This document shows positions 52,981 to 61,027 of a stretch of DNA of 64,000 bases, piece after piece (position 1 is the stretch's first letter; the number at the start of each line of letters is the position of its first letter). A program made the translations under genes and the position numbers. Where the stretch lies: assembly GCF_003148825.1 (NCBI RefSeq), contig NZ_QGGZ01000007.1, positions 310,001 through 374,000 on the forward strand, read 5' to 3'. The notes under the pieces are model-generated. The model was not told the DNA's origin. It did not search any database and saw only the letters and a program-made list of their open reading frames with translations. The DNA comes from Streptomyces sp. CG 926 (GTDB taxonomy: Bacteria; Actinomycetota; Actinomycetes; Streptomycetales; Streptomycetaceae).

Positions 52981-52986
52981 TACTAT
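52981..52986 (+). promoter_or_regulatory. -10 element of the TetR gene (leaderless)
   Basis: TACTAT eight bases before the ATG at 52994, with its -35 region falling inside the operator at 52948-52964. Confidence 0.6.
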
Positions 52987-52993
52987 GTGGCGC

Positions 52994-53632
52994 ATGGCCA
53001 GACCGCGCAAGCCCCTCCTCAGCCGGGACCGCATCGTCGAGGCGGCCGGCGCCCTGGTGGACGCGGAGGGGCTGGAGGCCGTGTCGACACGGCGACTGGC
53101 CGCCGCGCTCGGGGTCAGCGGGCCCTCGCTCTACAACCATTTCCGCACCAAGGACGAGATCCTGGACGCGGTGGCGGACGCGGTGAGCGCGCGGGTGGAC
53201 CTGTCGATGTTCGACGGCGGCCAGGACTGGCGGGCGGCCCTGCACGCGTGGGCGCACTCGTACCGGGACGCGCTGGCGGACCACCCGAACATCGTGCCGG
53301 TCCTGGCTCGCGGGCCGGGCCGCCGGCCGGCCGGGCTGCGCCTGGCGGACGCGGTGTTCGGGGCGATGACGGAGGCCGGCTGGCCGGCGGCGCAGGCGAC
53401 CCGGATCGGCGCCCTGATGCGGTACTTCATCCTGGGCTCGGCGGTGGCCTCCTTCGCCGGGGGTTTCGTGGACGACCGCACGGCCTACGACCCGGCGGAC
53501 TACCCGCACCTCGGCCAGGCCCACCTGCTGGCGGAGCGCGGGCGCGAGGTGGACGAGGGCGCCTTCGAGACGGGGCTGGCGGCGTTGCTGGACGGGCTGG
53601 CCCTCCAGTACGAGGCGCTGCCCGCCTCCTGA
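52994..53632 (+). CDS. TetR-family regulator of acyl-CoA/aldehyde genes
   Basis: 212 residues. N-terminal DNA-binding VSTRRLAAALGVSGPSLYNHFRTK (about 32-55); C-terminal TetR ligand domain. A TACTAT -10 hexamer eight bases before the ATG and no ribosome site suggest a leaderless mRNA; the operator overlaps the -35 region, so self-repression is expected. The same operator precedes the aldehyde dehydrogenase gene. The ATG at 52985 is a less likely start. Confidence 0.88.
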   Translation: MARPRKPLLSRDRIVEAAGALVDAEGLEAVSTRRLAAALGVSGPSLYNHFRTKDEILDAVADAVSARVDLSMFDGGQDWRAALHAWAHSYRDALADHPNIVPVLARGPGRRPAGLRLADAVFGAMTEAGWPAAQATRIGALMRYFILGSAVASFAGGFVDDRTAYDPADYPHLGQAHLLAERGREVDEGAFETGLAALLDGLALQYEALPAS

Positions 53633-53637
53633 GCCCT

Positions 53638-53673
53638 GTCGGCGGACCGCGAGCGCTCCGCGGGGACGCCGAC
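53638..53673. terminator. Bidirectional terminator between TetR and alcohol dehydrogenase genes
   Basis: GTCGGCG/CGCCGAC outer arms (53638-53644 with 53667-53673) and CCGCG/CGCGG inner arms, between converging genes. Confidence 0.7.
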
Positions 53674-53679
53674 GGCGCC

Positions 53680-54774
53680 CTACGGCTGGAAGACGACCAG
53701 CGAGCGGCCGCCCTTGCCGGCCAGCATCGCGTCGAAGGCGGCCGGAATGCCGTCGAGGGTGATCCGGTCGGTGACCAGGGCGCCGAGGTCCAGGCGGCCC
53801 GCGCGGACGTGCTCGGCGATCACCGGGAGGTCGCGGGCCGGGTCGCTGTTGCCGTAGACGCAGCCGGTGAGGGTGCGGGCGAAGTGGAAGATCTCCATGG
53901 AGTGGAAGGTGACCTTCTGCTCCTTGCCGCCGATGCCGACGACCGTGGTGCGCCCGCCGCGCCGGGTCGACTCCCAGGCGCCCCGGATGGTCTCGGCCCG
54001 GCCGACGCACTCGACGGCGACATCGGCGCCCTGCCCGCCGGTCAATGCGCGGATCTGCTTGGCGGTGGTGTCGGAGGCGAGTACGAACTCGGTGGCCCCG
54101 GCCGCCCGGGCCAGTTCCTCCTTGGCCGGGGACACGTCGACGGCGATGATCGGGCCCGCCTCGGCGATCTTGGCGGCCTGGAGGGCGACCAGGCCGACCC
54201 CGCCGACTCCGAAGACGGCCACCGACTCGCCCGGTCGGACCTGGGCGCTGTGGCGGACCGCCCCGTACCCGGTGAGCACGGCGCAGCCGAGCAGGGCCGC
54301 TTCGGCGAGCGGGATCCCGGCAGGGGCCGGCAGCACGCAGTTGGCCGCGACGACGGTCTCCTCGGCGAAGGCGGCCACGTTCAACCCGGGGTGCAGTGCG
54401 GTGCCCTGGGCGTCGTGCGCGTAGACGGCCCCGACCCCGGTGAGCGCCGTGGCGCAGAGCCAGACCTCGCCGATCGTGCAGTGGTGGCACTCCCCGCAGG
54501 ACGGGGCCCAGTTGAGGACCACGCCGTCACCGGGGGCGACGTGGGTGACGCCCTCCCCCACCGCGAGGACCGTGCCCGCGCCTTCGTGGCCGAGGACGGC
54601 GGGCACGGGGATCCGCATGGTGCCGTTGGTGAGGGAGAGGTCGGAGTGACACACCCCGGCCGCGGCGAGCCGCACCCGGACCTGCCCGGGGCCGGGATCC
54701 GGCAGCACGATGTCCCGTATCTCCAGCGGGGCTCCGACGGCGGGCAGGACAGCGGCGCGGACCATGGTCGTCAT
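53680..54774 (-). CDS. Zn-dependent alcohol dehydrogenase
   Basis: 364 residues, medium-chain family. Catalytic zinc ligands are Cys in AGVCHSDLS (about 42) and His in LGHEGAGTV (about 63); the structural zinc cysteines are in CGECHHCTIGEVWLC (about 93-107). The NAD site is VAVFGVGGVGLVALQAAKIA (about 190). Follows the aldehyde dehydrogenase on the same strand, so the pair probably turns an alcohol to the acid through its aldehyde. GAAAGACGAG upstream of the ATG. Confidence 0.94.
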   Translation of the reverse strand: MTTMVRAAVLPAVGAPLEIRDIVLPDPGPGQVRVRLAAAGVCHSDLSLTNGTMRIPVPAVLGHEGAGTVLAVGEGVTHVAPGDGVVLNWAPSCGECHHCTIGEVWLCATALTGVGAVYAHDAQGTALHPGLNVAAFAEETVVAANCVLPAPAGIPLAEAALLGCAVLTGYGAVRHSAQVRPGESVAVFGVGGVGLVALQAAKIAEAGPIIAVDVSPAKEELARAAGATEFVLASDTTAKQIRALTGGQGADVAVECVGRAETIRGAWESTRRGGRTTVVGIGGKEQKVTFHSMEIFHFARTLTGCVYGNSDPARDLPVIAEHVRAGRLDLGALVTDRITLDGIPAAFDAMLAGKGGRSLVVFQP

Positions 54775-54897
54775 CTCGTCTTTCCGGTGCGGGCGGGTGC
54801 CGTGGTTACGGCGCGTGCGGCCGGGGCGGGGTCGATCGGGTCGGGCGGGTGCCGACGTCCGTCCGGACGGTCCGGGTGATCCGGACCGTCCGAACGA

Positions 54898-56310
54898 TCA
54901 GAACTGCAGGGACTTGGTCTGGAGGTACTCCGCCAGGCCGTGCGCGCCCAACTCACGGCCGACGCCCGACTGCTTGTAGCCGCCGAAGGGCGCGAGCACG
55001 TTGAAGCGGCCTCCGTTGATGTCCACCTGTCCGGTGTCCATACGGCGCGCGAAGGCCACGGCCGTCGCGTCGTCGGCGGCCCAGACGGCGCCGCCCAGGC
55101 CGTAGACGGTGCCGTTGGCGATGCGGAGGGCCTCCTCCTCGTCCTCGTAGCGGAGGATCGACAGCACCGGGCCGAAGATCTCCTCCTGGGCGATCGTCAT
55201 GTCGGGCGTGACGTCGGCGAACACCGTCGGCGCCACGAAGTACCCCTGCTCCAGCGGCGCGTCGGGCCCGCCGGCGACAAGGCGCGCGCCCTCCTCCACG
55301 CCCTTGGTGATGAAACCGCGGACGCGCTCGTGCTGCTTGGCGTTGACGACCGGGCCGACACGGACACCGGACTCGCGAGGATCACCGGTGGGATAGTCGG
55401 CGACGGCCGCGGCCGCGAGCGAGACGGCCTCCTCGTAGTGATCCCGGTGGACGAGCATCCGGGTGAGCGCGTTGCAGCTCTGGCCACTGTTGTTCATGAC
55501 GTGCCCGACGCCTGCCGCGACGGCCTTGACCAGGTCGGCCCCGGGCAGGATGACGTTGGCCGATTTGCCGCCCAGTTCGAGCGCGACCCGCTTGACGGCG
55601 GCGCCGGCCGTCGCGCCGATCTGCTTGCCGACCGCGGTCGAGCCGGTGAAGGAGACGAGGTCGACTCCCTCGTGCGCGGCCAGGGCCTGGCCCGCGACCG
55701 GACCGGTGCCGGTCACCAGGTTGAAGACTCCGGCCGGGATGCCCGCCTCGTGCACGGCTTCGGCGAAGAGCTGTGCGGTCAGCGGAGTGTCCTCGGCCGG
55801 CTTGAGGACGAGGGTGCAGCCGGCGGCGAGAGCGGGCGCCACCTTTGCAACGACCTGGTGCAGCGGATAGTTCCAGGGGGTGATGGCCGCGACCACCCCG
55901 ATCGGCTCCAGCAGCACGGTCGAGTTCCCGACCCGCTCCTCGAAGGCGTACGAGGAGGCGAGTTCGGCGTAGGAGGAGGCCACGGCGATCGGCGCTCCGA
56001 CGTGGACCGCCTTGGAGAAGCCGAGCGGGGACCCGAGCTCGGCGGTGATCGTCTCGGTCAGCTCGCCGGTGCGGGCCAGCAGTGCGTCGCGGAGCGCCCC
56101 GATCAGCGCGGCGCGCTCGGCGGGGGCCGTGGCCGCCCAGCCGGGGAGGGCCGCACGGGCCGCGCGGACGGCCGCGTCCACATCCTCCTCGGTGCCGGCC
56201 GGGACCTGGGCGATGACCTGGCCGTCGGCCGGGTTCACGACCTCGATCAGATCGCTGCCGACGGCGGGCCGCCACGCGCCGTCGATGTACATCCCGTCGT
56301 GGGCCTTCAT
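54898..56310 (-). CDS. Aldehyde dehydrogenase
   Basis: 470 residues. ITPWNYPLHQVVAKVAPAL (about 140), LELGGKSANVIL (about 248) and the catalytic Cys in NNSGQSCNALTRM (about 281) are all intact. NAD(P)-dependent oxidation of an aldehyde to the acid. GGAGGAATGCC precedes the ATG. 123 bases upstream of the alcohol dehydrogenase gene, probably co-transcribed. A 17-bp operator (56367-56383) lies 57 bases upstream, matching the one at the acyl-CoA dehydrogenase/TetR gap. Confidence 0.95.
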   Translation of the reverse strand: MKAHDGMYIDGAWRPAVGSDLIEVVNPADGQVIAQVPAGTEEDVDAAVRAARAALPGWAATAPAERAALIGALRDALLARTGELTETITAELGSPLGFSKAVHVGAPIAVASSYAELASSYAFEERVGNSTVLLEPIGVVAAITPWNYPLHQVVAKVAPALAAGCTLVLKPAEDTPLTAQLFAEAVHEAGIPAGVFNLVTGTGPVAGQALAAHEGVDLVSFTGSTAVGKQIGATAGAAVKRVALELGGKSANVILPGADLVKAVAAGVGHVMNNSGQSCNALTRMLVHRDHYEEAVSLAAAAVADYPTGDPRESGVRVGPVVNAKQHERVRGFITKGVEEGARLVAGGPDAPLEQGYFVAPTVFADVTPDMTIAQEEIFGPVLSILRYEDEEEALRIANGTVYGLGGAVWAADDATAVAFARRMDTGQVDINGGRFNVLAPFGGYKQSGVGRELGAHGLAEYLQTKSLQF

Positions 56311-56366
56311 GGCATTCCTCCCGAGCACGCACGAGCGCGTAGATCCGACCTCGCGAACACCCTACA

Positions 56367-56383
56367 AACTAGCGTCGGTAGTT
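56367..56383. promoter_or_regulatory. Operator upstream of the aldehyde dehydrogenase operon
   Basis: AACTAGCGTCGGTAGTT, near-identical to 52948-52964, linking this operon to the TetR gene 3 kb away. Confidence 0.78.
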
Positions 56384-56408
56384 TTTGCCGGCCAGAGGGC
56401 GCCAGGTA

Positions 56409-57929
56409 TCAGATGATGCCGAAAAGCATCCCTGCCGCGAGGACCACGAGGGAGGTCAGGGCCGCCCATTTCACGGTGAACCGGGTGTGGTCGCCGAACT
56501 CCACCTTGGCCATGCCGACGAGGACGTAGACGGCCGGAACCAGCGGGCTCGACATGTGCAGGGCCTGACCGACGAGCGAGGCGCGGGCGATCTCGAGCGG
56601 GGAGACGCCGTGGGCGGCGCCGGCTTCGGCCAGCACGGGCAGGACGCCGAAGTAGAAGCCGTCGTTGGACATGAAGTAGGTGAGCGGCAGGCTGAGCAGG
56701 CCGGTGACCAGGGCCATGTGCGGGCCCATGCCCTCGGGGATGGCGCCGACGAGCCAGTCGGCCATGTGCTTGACCATGCCGGTGCCGGTGAGGACCCCGG
56801 TGAAGACGGCGGCGGCGAAGACCATGCCCGCGACGTTCAGGACGTTGTCGGCATGGGCGGCGATCCGGGCCTTCTGGTCGGGCATGTGCGGGAAGTTGAC
56901 GGTGAGGGCGAGGGCGGCGCCGAGCAGGAACAGCACCGGGATGGGCAGCAGTTCCATGATCATCGCGGTGAGGAGGGCCACGGTGAGGCCGGCGTTGAAC
57001 CAGTACAGGCGGGGGCGCAGAGTGGGGCGGTGCGGATCCAGGCCCTGGAAGCCGTCCTCGGGGGTGGCGGCGCCACCGCTCCCGTGCGCGGCGGAAGCGG
57101 AACTGGTGGCGGGGCCCCCGGCGGAACCGGCGCCGCCTGCACCGGAGGCAGAGGCAGCGGTGGAAGTAGAGGAGGAGGAGATGGAGGCAGAGGCGCCGGA
57201 CGTAGCGGGAGCGGCCGGGGCCAGCTCCTCCTCGGCAGCCTCCCGCTCCACCTGACCGGGCAGCACCAGCGTGCCGACCCGACGGCGTTCCTTCACACCG
57301 AGGACGTAGGCCAGGACGAACACGCAGAGCAGGCCCACCGCGAGCGCCGGAATCATCGGGACGAAGATGTCGGCGGCGTCGAGCTTGAGGGCGGTGGCGG
57401 CGCGGGCGGTGGGCCCGCCCCAGGGGAGGGTGTTCATGACGCCGTTGGCCGTGGCCGCGACGCCCGTCATCACCACCAGGCTCAGGCCGAGCCGCTTGTA
57501 GAGGGGGTACATCGCCGAGACGGTGATCATGAAGGTGGTCGATCCGTCGCCGTCGAGCGAGACGATCGCGGCGAGGACGGCGGTACCGACCACCACCCGC
57601 ATCGGGTCCGCCTTGCAGAAGCGCAGGATGCCGCGGACGATCGGGTCGAAGAGGCCGACATCGATCATCACGCCGAAGTAGACGATGGCGAACATCAGCA
57701 TGGCGGCGGTCGGCGCGAGCTTGCCGACGCCGTCGATGACGTAGTCGCCGAGGTGTGCGCCCTTCCCCGCGAAGACGCAGAAGAGTGCCGGGATGAGGAC
57801 GAGCGCCGCGATGGGCGACATTTTCTTCATCATGATCAGGACCAGGAATGTCGCGATCATGGCGAAGCCGAGGAAGGTCAGCATGTGGGGAAGGTAGGTG
57901 CCCCCGCCGTGCGCCAACAAGACGTCCAC
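56409..57929 (-). CDS. CitMHS-type citrate-divalent metal symporter
   Basis: 506 residues, about twelve membrane helices. MLTFLGFAMIATFLVLIMMKK start, ATANGVMNTLPWGGPTARAA (about 158) and YFMSNDGFYFGVLPVLAE (about 407) are typical of CitMHS proteins that import citrate as a metal complex. The central cytoplasmic loop (about 220-290) is a Ser/Ala/Gly-rich spacer, unusually long. The GTG at 57929 is given; the ATG at 57884 matches the usual family start, and neither has a clear ribosome site. Confidence 0.9.
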   Translation of the reverse strand: MDVLLAHGGGTYLPHMLTFLGFAMIATFLVLIMMKKMSPIAALVLIPALFCVFAGKGAHLGDYVIDGVGKLAPTAAMLMFAIVYFGVMIDVGLFDPIVRGILRFCKADPMRVVVGTAVLAAIVSLDGDGSTTFMITVSAMYPLYKRLGLSLVVMTGVAATANGVMNTLPWGGPTARAATALKLDAADIFVPMIPALAVGLLCVFVLAYVLGVKERRRVGTLVLPGQVEREAAEEELAPAAPATSGASASISSSSTSTAASASGAGGAGSAGGPATSSASAAHGSGGAATPEDGFQGLDPHRPTLRPRLYWFNAGLTVALLTAMIMELLPIPVLFLLGAALALTVNFPHMPDQKARIAAHADNVLNVAGMVFAAAVFTGVLTGTGMVKHMADWLVGAIPEGMGPHMALVTGLLSLPLTYFMSNDGFYFGVLPVLAEAGAAHGVSPLEIARASLVGQALHMSSPLVPAVYVLVGMAKVEFGDHTRFTVKWAALTSLVVLAAGMLFGII

Positions 57930-57957
57930 GCGTGAGCAATACGAGCAAAAGCCCAGC

Positions 57958-60156
57958 TCAGGGCAGGGGTGTGAGCTCGACGGGGAAGCCGTTGAGCACC
58001 GCCGTGCCGGACAGCCGGTCCATGCGGGTGCCGTCGAGCAGCTGGTTGACGTTCACGCCGGGTGCCGCGGCGGCCACCGACAACCGCGAGCCGGCTCGGT
58101 CGTGGCCCCAGCCGTGCGGCAGACTCACCACGCCGCTGCGGATGGCGTCGGTGACCTCGACGGGCACCTCCAGGCTCCCGCCGTCGGCGGTGACCCTGGC
58201 CTGCCCTCCGTCGACGAGGCCGAGCCGGTCCGCGTCCTGCGGATGGACCTGAAGGGTGCAGCGGTTGGAACCTCCGGTGAGGGCCGGAACGTTGTGCAAC
58301 CAGCTGTTGTTGGACCGCAGATGGCGGCGGCCCACGAGCACCAGGGCGGCGGGGCGGTCGGCGAGCGCCCCGCGCAGCCTGGGGAGTTCGGCCGCGATCG
58401 GGTCCGGGAGCAGCTCGATCCTGCCGCTGCGGGTCTTCAGCACGCCCGGTAGCCGTGGCTGTAGCGGGCCGAGGTCGATGCCGTGCGGAGCCTGCCGCAG
58501 ATCGTCGAGCGTCAGGTCGTACGGACCCGTGCGCAGCATCAGGTCGAGGCGCCGCTCGGGTCCGGTGCTGCCGGTCAGCAGGCGGGCCAGCTCCTGCGGG
58601 TCGCCGCCGTGCAGCGGTGAGCGGGGATCGGTGACGGCCCGGGCCAGGCTGTCGGCGATGACGCGCTCGTCGACCGCCTCCGGCGGCGCTCCGTGCAGCC
58701 CGGATACGGCGAGGATCAAGCGGGCGTGGATCTCGCACTCGTCCATGCGCCCGTCCGCCGGCGGGAGGGCGGCGGGCGAGTAGCGGACCTGATTGCGTAC
58801 GGCGAATCCGTTGAACGCGAAGTCGAAGTGCGCGCTCTGCGAGGGCGGTGGCGGCGGCAGGACGACGTGGGCGTGGCGTGAGGTCTCGTTCAGGTAGGGG
58901 TCGATCGAGACCATGAAGTCCAGCCCGGCCAGCGCCCGGTCCAGCCGGTCGCCGTCGGGTGCGGACAGGACCGGGTTGGCGGCGATGGCCAACAGGACCC
59001 GGATCCGCCCGTCGCCCCGGGTCTCGATCTCCTCGGCGAGCGCGGCCATGGGTAGCTCGCCCTTGACCTCCGGGTGGCCGGAGACCCGGCTCGACCAGCG
59101 GCCGAGCGCGAACCCCTTGCCCGGGCCCGCGGGGCGCCCGGCGGGAGCCGTGGCGGAGAGCGGGAAGAGTGCTCCGCCCGGCCGGTCGAGGTTGCCGGTG
59201 AGGATGTTCAGTACGTCGACCAGCCAGCTGGCGAGCGTGCCGAACTCGACGGTGCAGCTGCCGATCCGGGCGTAGACGGCGGCGGTGGGTGCGGCCGCGA
59301 GCTCGCGGGCGAGGGTGCGGATCTCGGCGGCGGTGAGGTCGCATGCGGGTGCGACGGCCTCAGGGGTGAAACTCCCGAGCGCGACGCCGAGTTCCCCGAT
59401 GTCGTCGCAGTGTTCCTCCAGCGCGCCGGGGTCGGCGAGCTTCTCCTCGATCAGGGTGTGCGCGAGGGCTGCGAGCAGCAACGCGTCGCTGCCGGGGCGC
59501 GGCGCGAGGTGGCGGTCGGCGAGCGCGGCCGTGCGCGTACGGCGCGGGTCGACGACGACCAGGGTGCCGCCGCGGGCGCGCAGGGCCTTGAGCCGGCCCG
59601 GGAAGTCGGGGGCGGTGCACAGGGAGCCGTTGGACTCGACCGGGTTCGCACCCAGGAGCAGCAGGAAGTCGCACCGGTCGAGGTCGGGGACCGGGATGGC
59701 GAAGGGGTCGCCGAAGAGCAGCCCGCTGGACACGTGCTTGGGCATCTGGTCGAGGGTGCTGGCGGTGAAGAGGTTGCGCGTGCCGAGGCTCTTGAGGAGC
59801 AGGGGCGGGTAGAGGGCGCCGGCCATGGTGTGGACGTTCGGGTTGCCGAGCACGACGCCGACCGACTGGGGCCCGTACTCCTGGACCTGGGCGGGGACGG
59901 CGGCCGCGATGGCGTCGAAGGCCTCCTCCCAGGTGGCCTCCCGCAATCGGCCGTCGCGGCGGACGAGGGGGCCCGTCAATCGGTCGGGGTCGGAGTCGAG
60001 CGCTCCGAACGCGGCTCCCTTGGGGCAGATGAATCCGCGGCTGAAGACGTCCTCGCGGTCACCGCGGGCTCCGGTGACCACGCCGTCCCCGAGGGTCAGG
60101 GTGAGGCCGCACGTGGCTTCGCAGAGGGGGCAGATACGCAGGGCGGTGCGGGACAT
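57958..60156 (-). CDS. Molybdopterin-dependent oxidoreductase (formate dehydrogenase/nitrate reductase family)
   Basis: 732 residues. The N-terminal [4Fe-4S] motif has Cys at 9, 12, 16 and 44 (CPLCEATCGL, FICPKG). The molybdopterin domains carry GANPVESNGSLCTAPD (about 175), DPRRTRTAALAD and, in the C-terminal dinucleotide domain, GGSNRCTLQVHPQDADRLGL. The substrate is not evident; no partner iron-sulfur or membrane subunit adjoins, so it may be a soluble enzyme. GGAGG precedes the ATG at 60156. A TetR-type palindrome (60213-60232) lies upstream, and a TetR gene beyond it. Confidence 0.9.
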   Translation of the reverse strand: MSRTALRICPLCEATCGLTLTLGDGVVTGARGDREDVFSRGFICPKGAAFGALDSDPDRLTGPLVRRDGRLREATWEEAFDAIAAAVPAQVQEYGPQSVGVVLGNPNVHTMAGALYPPLLLKSLGTRNLFTASTLDQMPKHVSSGLLFGDPFAIPVPDLDRCDFLLLLGANPVESNGSLCTAPDFPGRLKALRARGGTLVVVDPRRTRTAALADRHLAPRPGSDALLLAALAHTLIEEKLADPGALEEHCDDIGELGVALGSFTPEAVAPACDLTAAEIRTLARELAAAPTAAVYARIGSCTVEFGTLASWLVDVLNILTGNLDRPGGALFPLSATAPAGRPAGPGKGFALGRWSSRVSGHPEVKGELPMAALAEEIETRGDGRIRVLLAIAANPVLSAPDGDRLDRALAGLDFMVSIDPYLNETSRHAHVVLPPPPPSQSAHFDFAFNGFAVRNQVRYSPAALPPADGRMDECEIHARLILAVSGLHGAPPEAVDERVIADSLARAVTDPRSPLHGGDPQELARLLTGSTGPERRLDLMLRTGPYDLTLDDLRQAPHGIDLGPLQPRLPGVLKTRSGRIELLPDPIAAELPRLRGALADRPAALVLVGRRHLRSNNSWLHNVPALTGGSNRCTLQVHPQDADRLGLVDGGQARVTADGGSLEVPVEVTDAIRSGVVSLPHGWGHDRAGSRLSVAAAAPGVNVNQLLDGTRMDRLSGTAVLNGFPVELTPLP

Positions 60157-60370
60157 GGGCCCTCCAGGGGCGGCGGTCTGCTGCACGGGCGCGGGCACGC
60201 GGGTACATCGAGCATACCGACCGGTACGGATGGAGGGGAGAGGTGTGCGGGCCCGATCCGGTGTGGTGGCGAACCGTTTCCCCGCCGGGCGTCGGCAGCG
60301 GTACGGAAGGAACCGGGACGCGGTGGAGTGGGCGGAAGGGTGGCGGGGCGGAAGAGGCGGAAGGGGGGTG
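60157..60370. promoter_or_regulatory. Intergenic region with TetR-type palindrome
   Basis: 214 bases between the oxidoreductase and its upstream TetR gene. Apart from the CATACCGACC palindrome at 60213-60232, nothing else stands out. Confidence 0.5.
60213..60232. promoter_or_regulatory. TetR-type operator upstream of the molybdopterin oxidoreductase
   Basis: CATACCGACCGGTACGGATG: left half CATACCGACC perfect, right half partial. Similar to 38112 and 45329. It may be bound by the adjacent TetR (60371-60994) or the 42052 TetR. Confidence 0.6.
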
Positions 60371-60994
60371 TCAGTCCAGCACGCGGGCCAGGTACGCGTG
60401 CATCATCGCGCGGGTCTCGGCGACGATTCCCGGATCACCGGCCGGGTCGGCCCGGAAGGCGAGCTGTATCAGTGCGTCGGTGGCCTCGACGGCGACGAGG
60501 ACGGCCCGCTCCAGGGTGGCGTCGGGGGTCAGGGCGAGGTGCGCGGAGAGCAGTTCCGTCAGCCGGGCGGCGACCTGGTGGTTGGGGTCCGCCTCCGGCC
60601 CCTCGGCCGGCGGCGCGGGCACGCCGAAGTCGACGAGCGCGAAGCCGGGAACGCTGCGCTTCATGGCCAGGTACTCGTCCAGCACCGCGTCCACGACCGG
60701 CCGCCAGTGGGTGGCCGGGAGGTCGGCGAGCCGGTCCGCGATGCCGTCGACGTAGCGGTCGAGGTTGCGGTGGGCGAGGGCGATGGCCATGGCTCGCTTG
60801 TTGCCGAAGAAGCGGTAGACGGAACCGATCGGCACGCCGGCGCGCAGGGCCACGGCACGGGTGCTGAGGTTCTCGTACCCGGTCTCGTCCAGCAGTTCGG
60901 CGCAGGCGTCGAGGATCCGGGCGAGCCGGTCGGCGCTGCGCTGTTGGATCGGCGTTCGGCGCAGGGAGTGGGCGGGAGGCACGGGGTCCATCAT
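60371..60994 (-). CDS. TetR-family regulator
   Basis: 207 residues. HTH LSTRAVALRAGVPIGSVYRFFGNK (about 43-66), then a TetR ligand domain. GAGGAGCGGC precedes the ATG at 60994. It is upstream of the molybdopterin oxidoreductase on the same strand; a CATACCGACC palindrome lies between them, so it may control that enzyme. The ligand is unknown. Confidence 0.88.
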   Translation of the reverse strand: MMDPVPPAHSLRRTPIQQRSADRLARILDACAELLDETGYENLSTRAVALRAGVPIGSVYRFFGNKRAMAIALAHRNLDRYVDGIADRLADLPATHWRPVVDAVLDEYLAMKRSVPGFALVDFGVPAPPAEGPEADPNHQVAARLTELLSAHLALTPDATLERAVLVAVEATDALIQLAFRADPAGDPGIVAETRAMMHAYLARVLD

Positions 60995-61027
60995 GCCGCT
61001 CCTCGCTTCTCGGTTCGGTGGGGGTCC

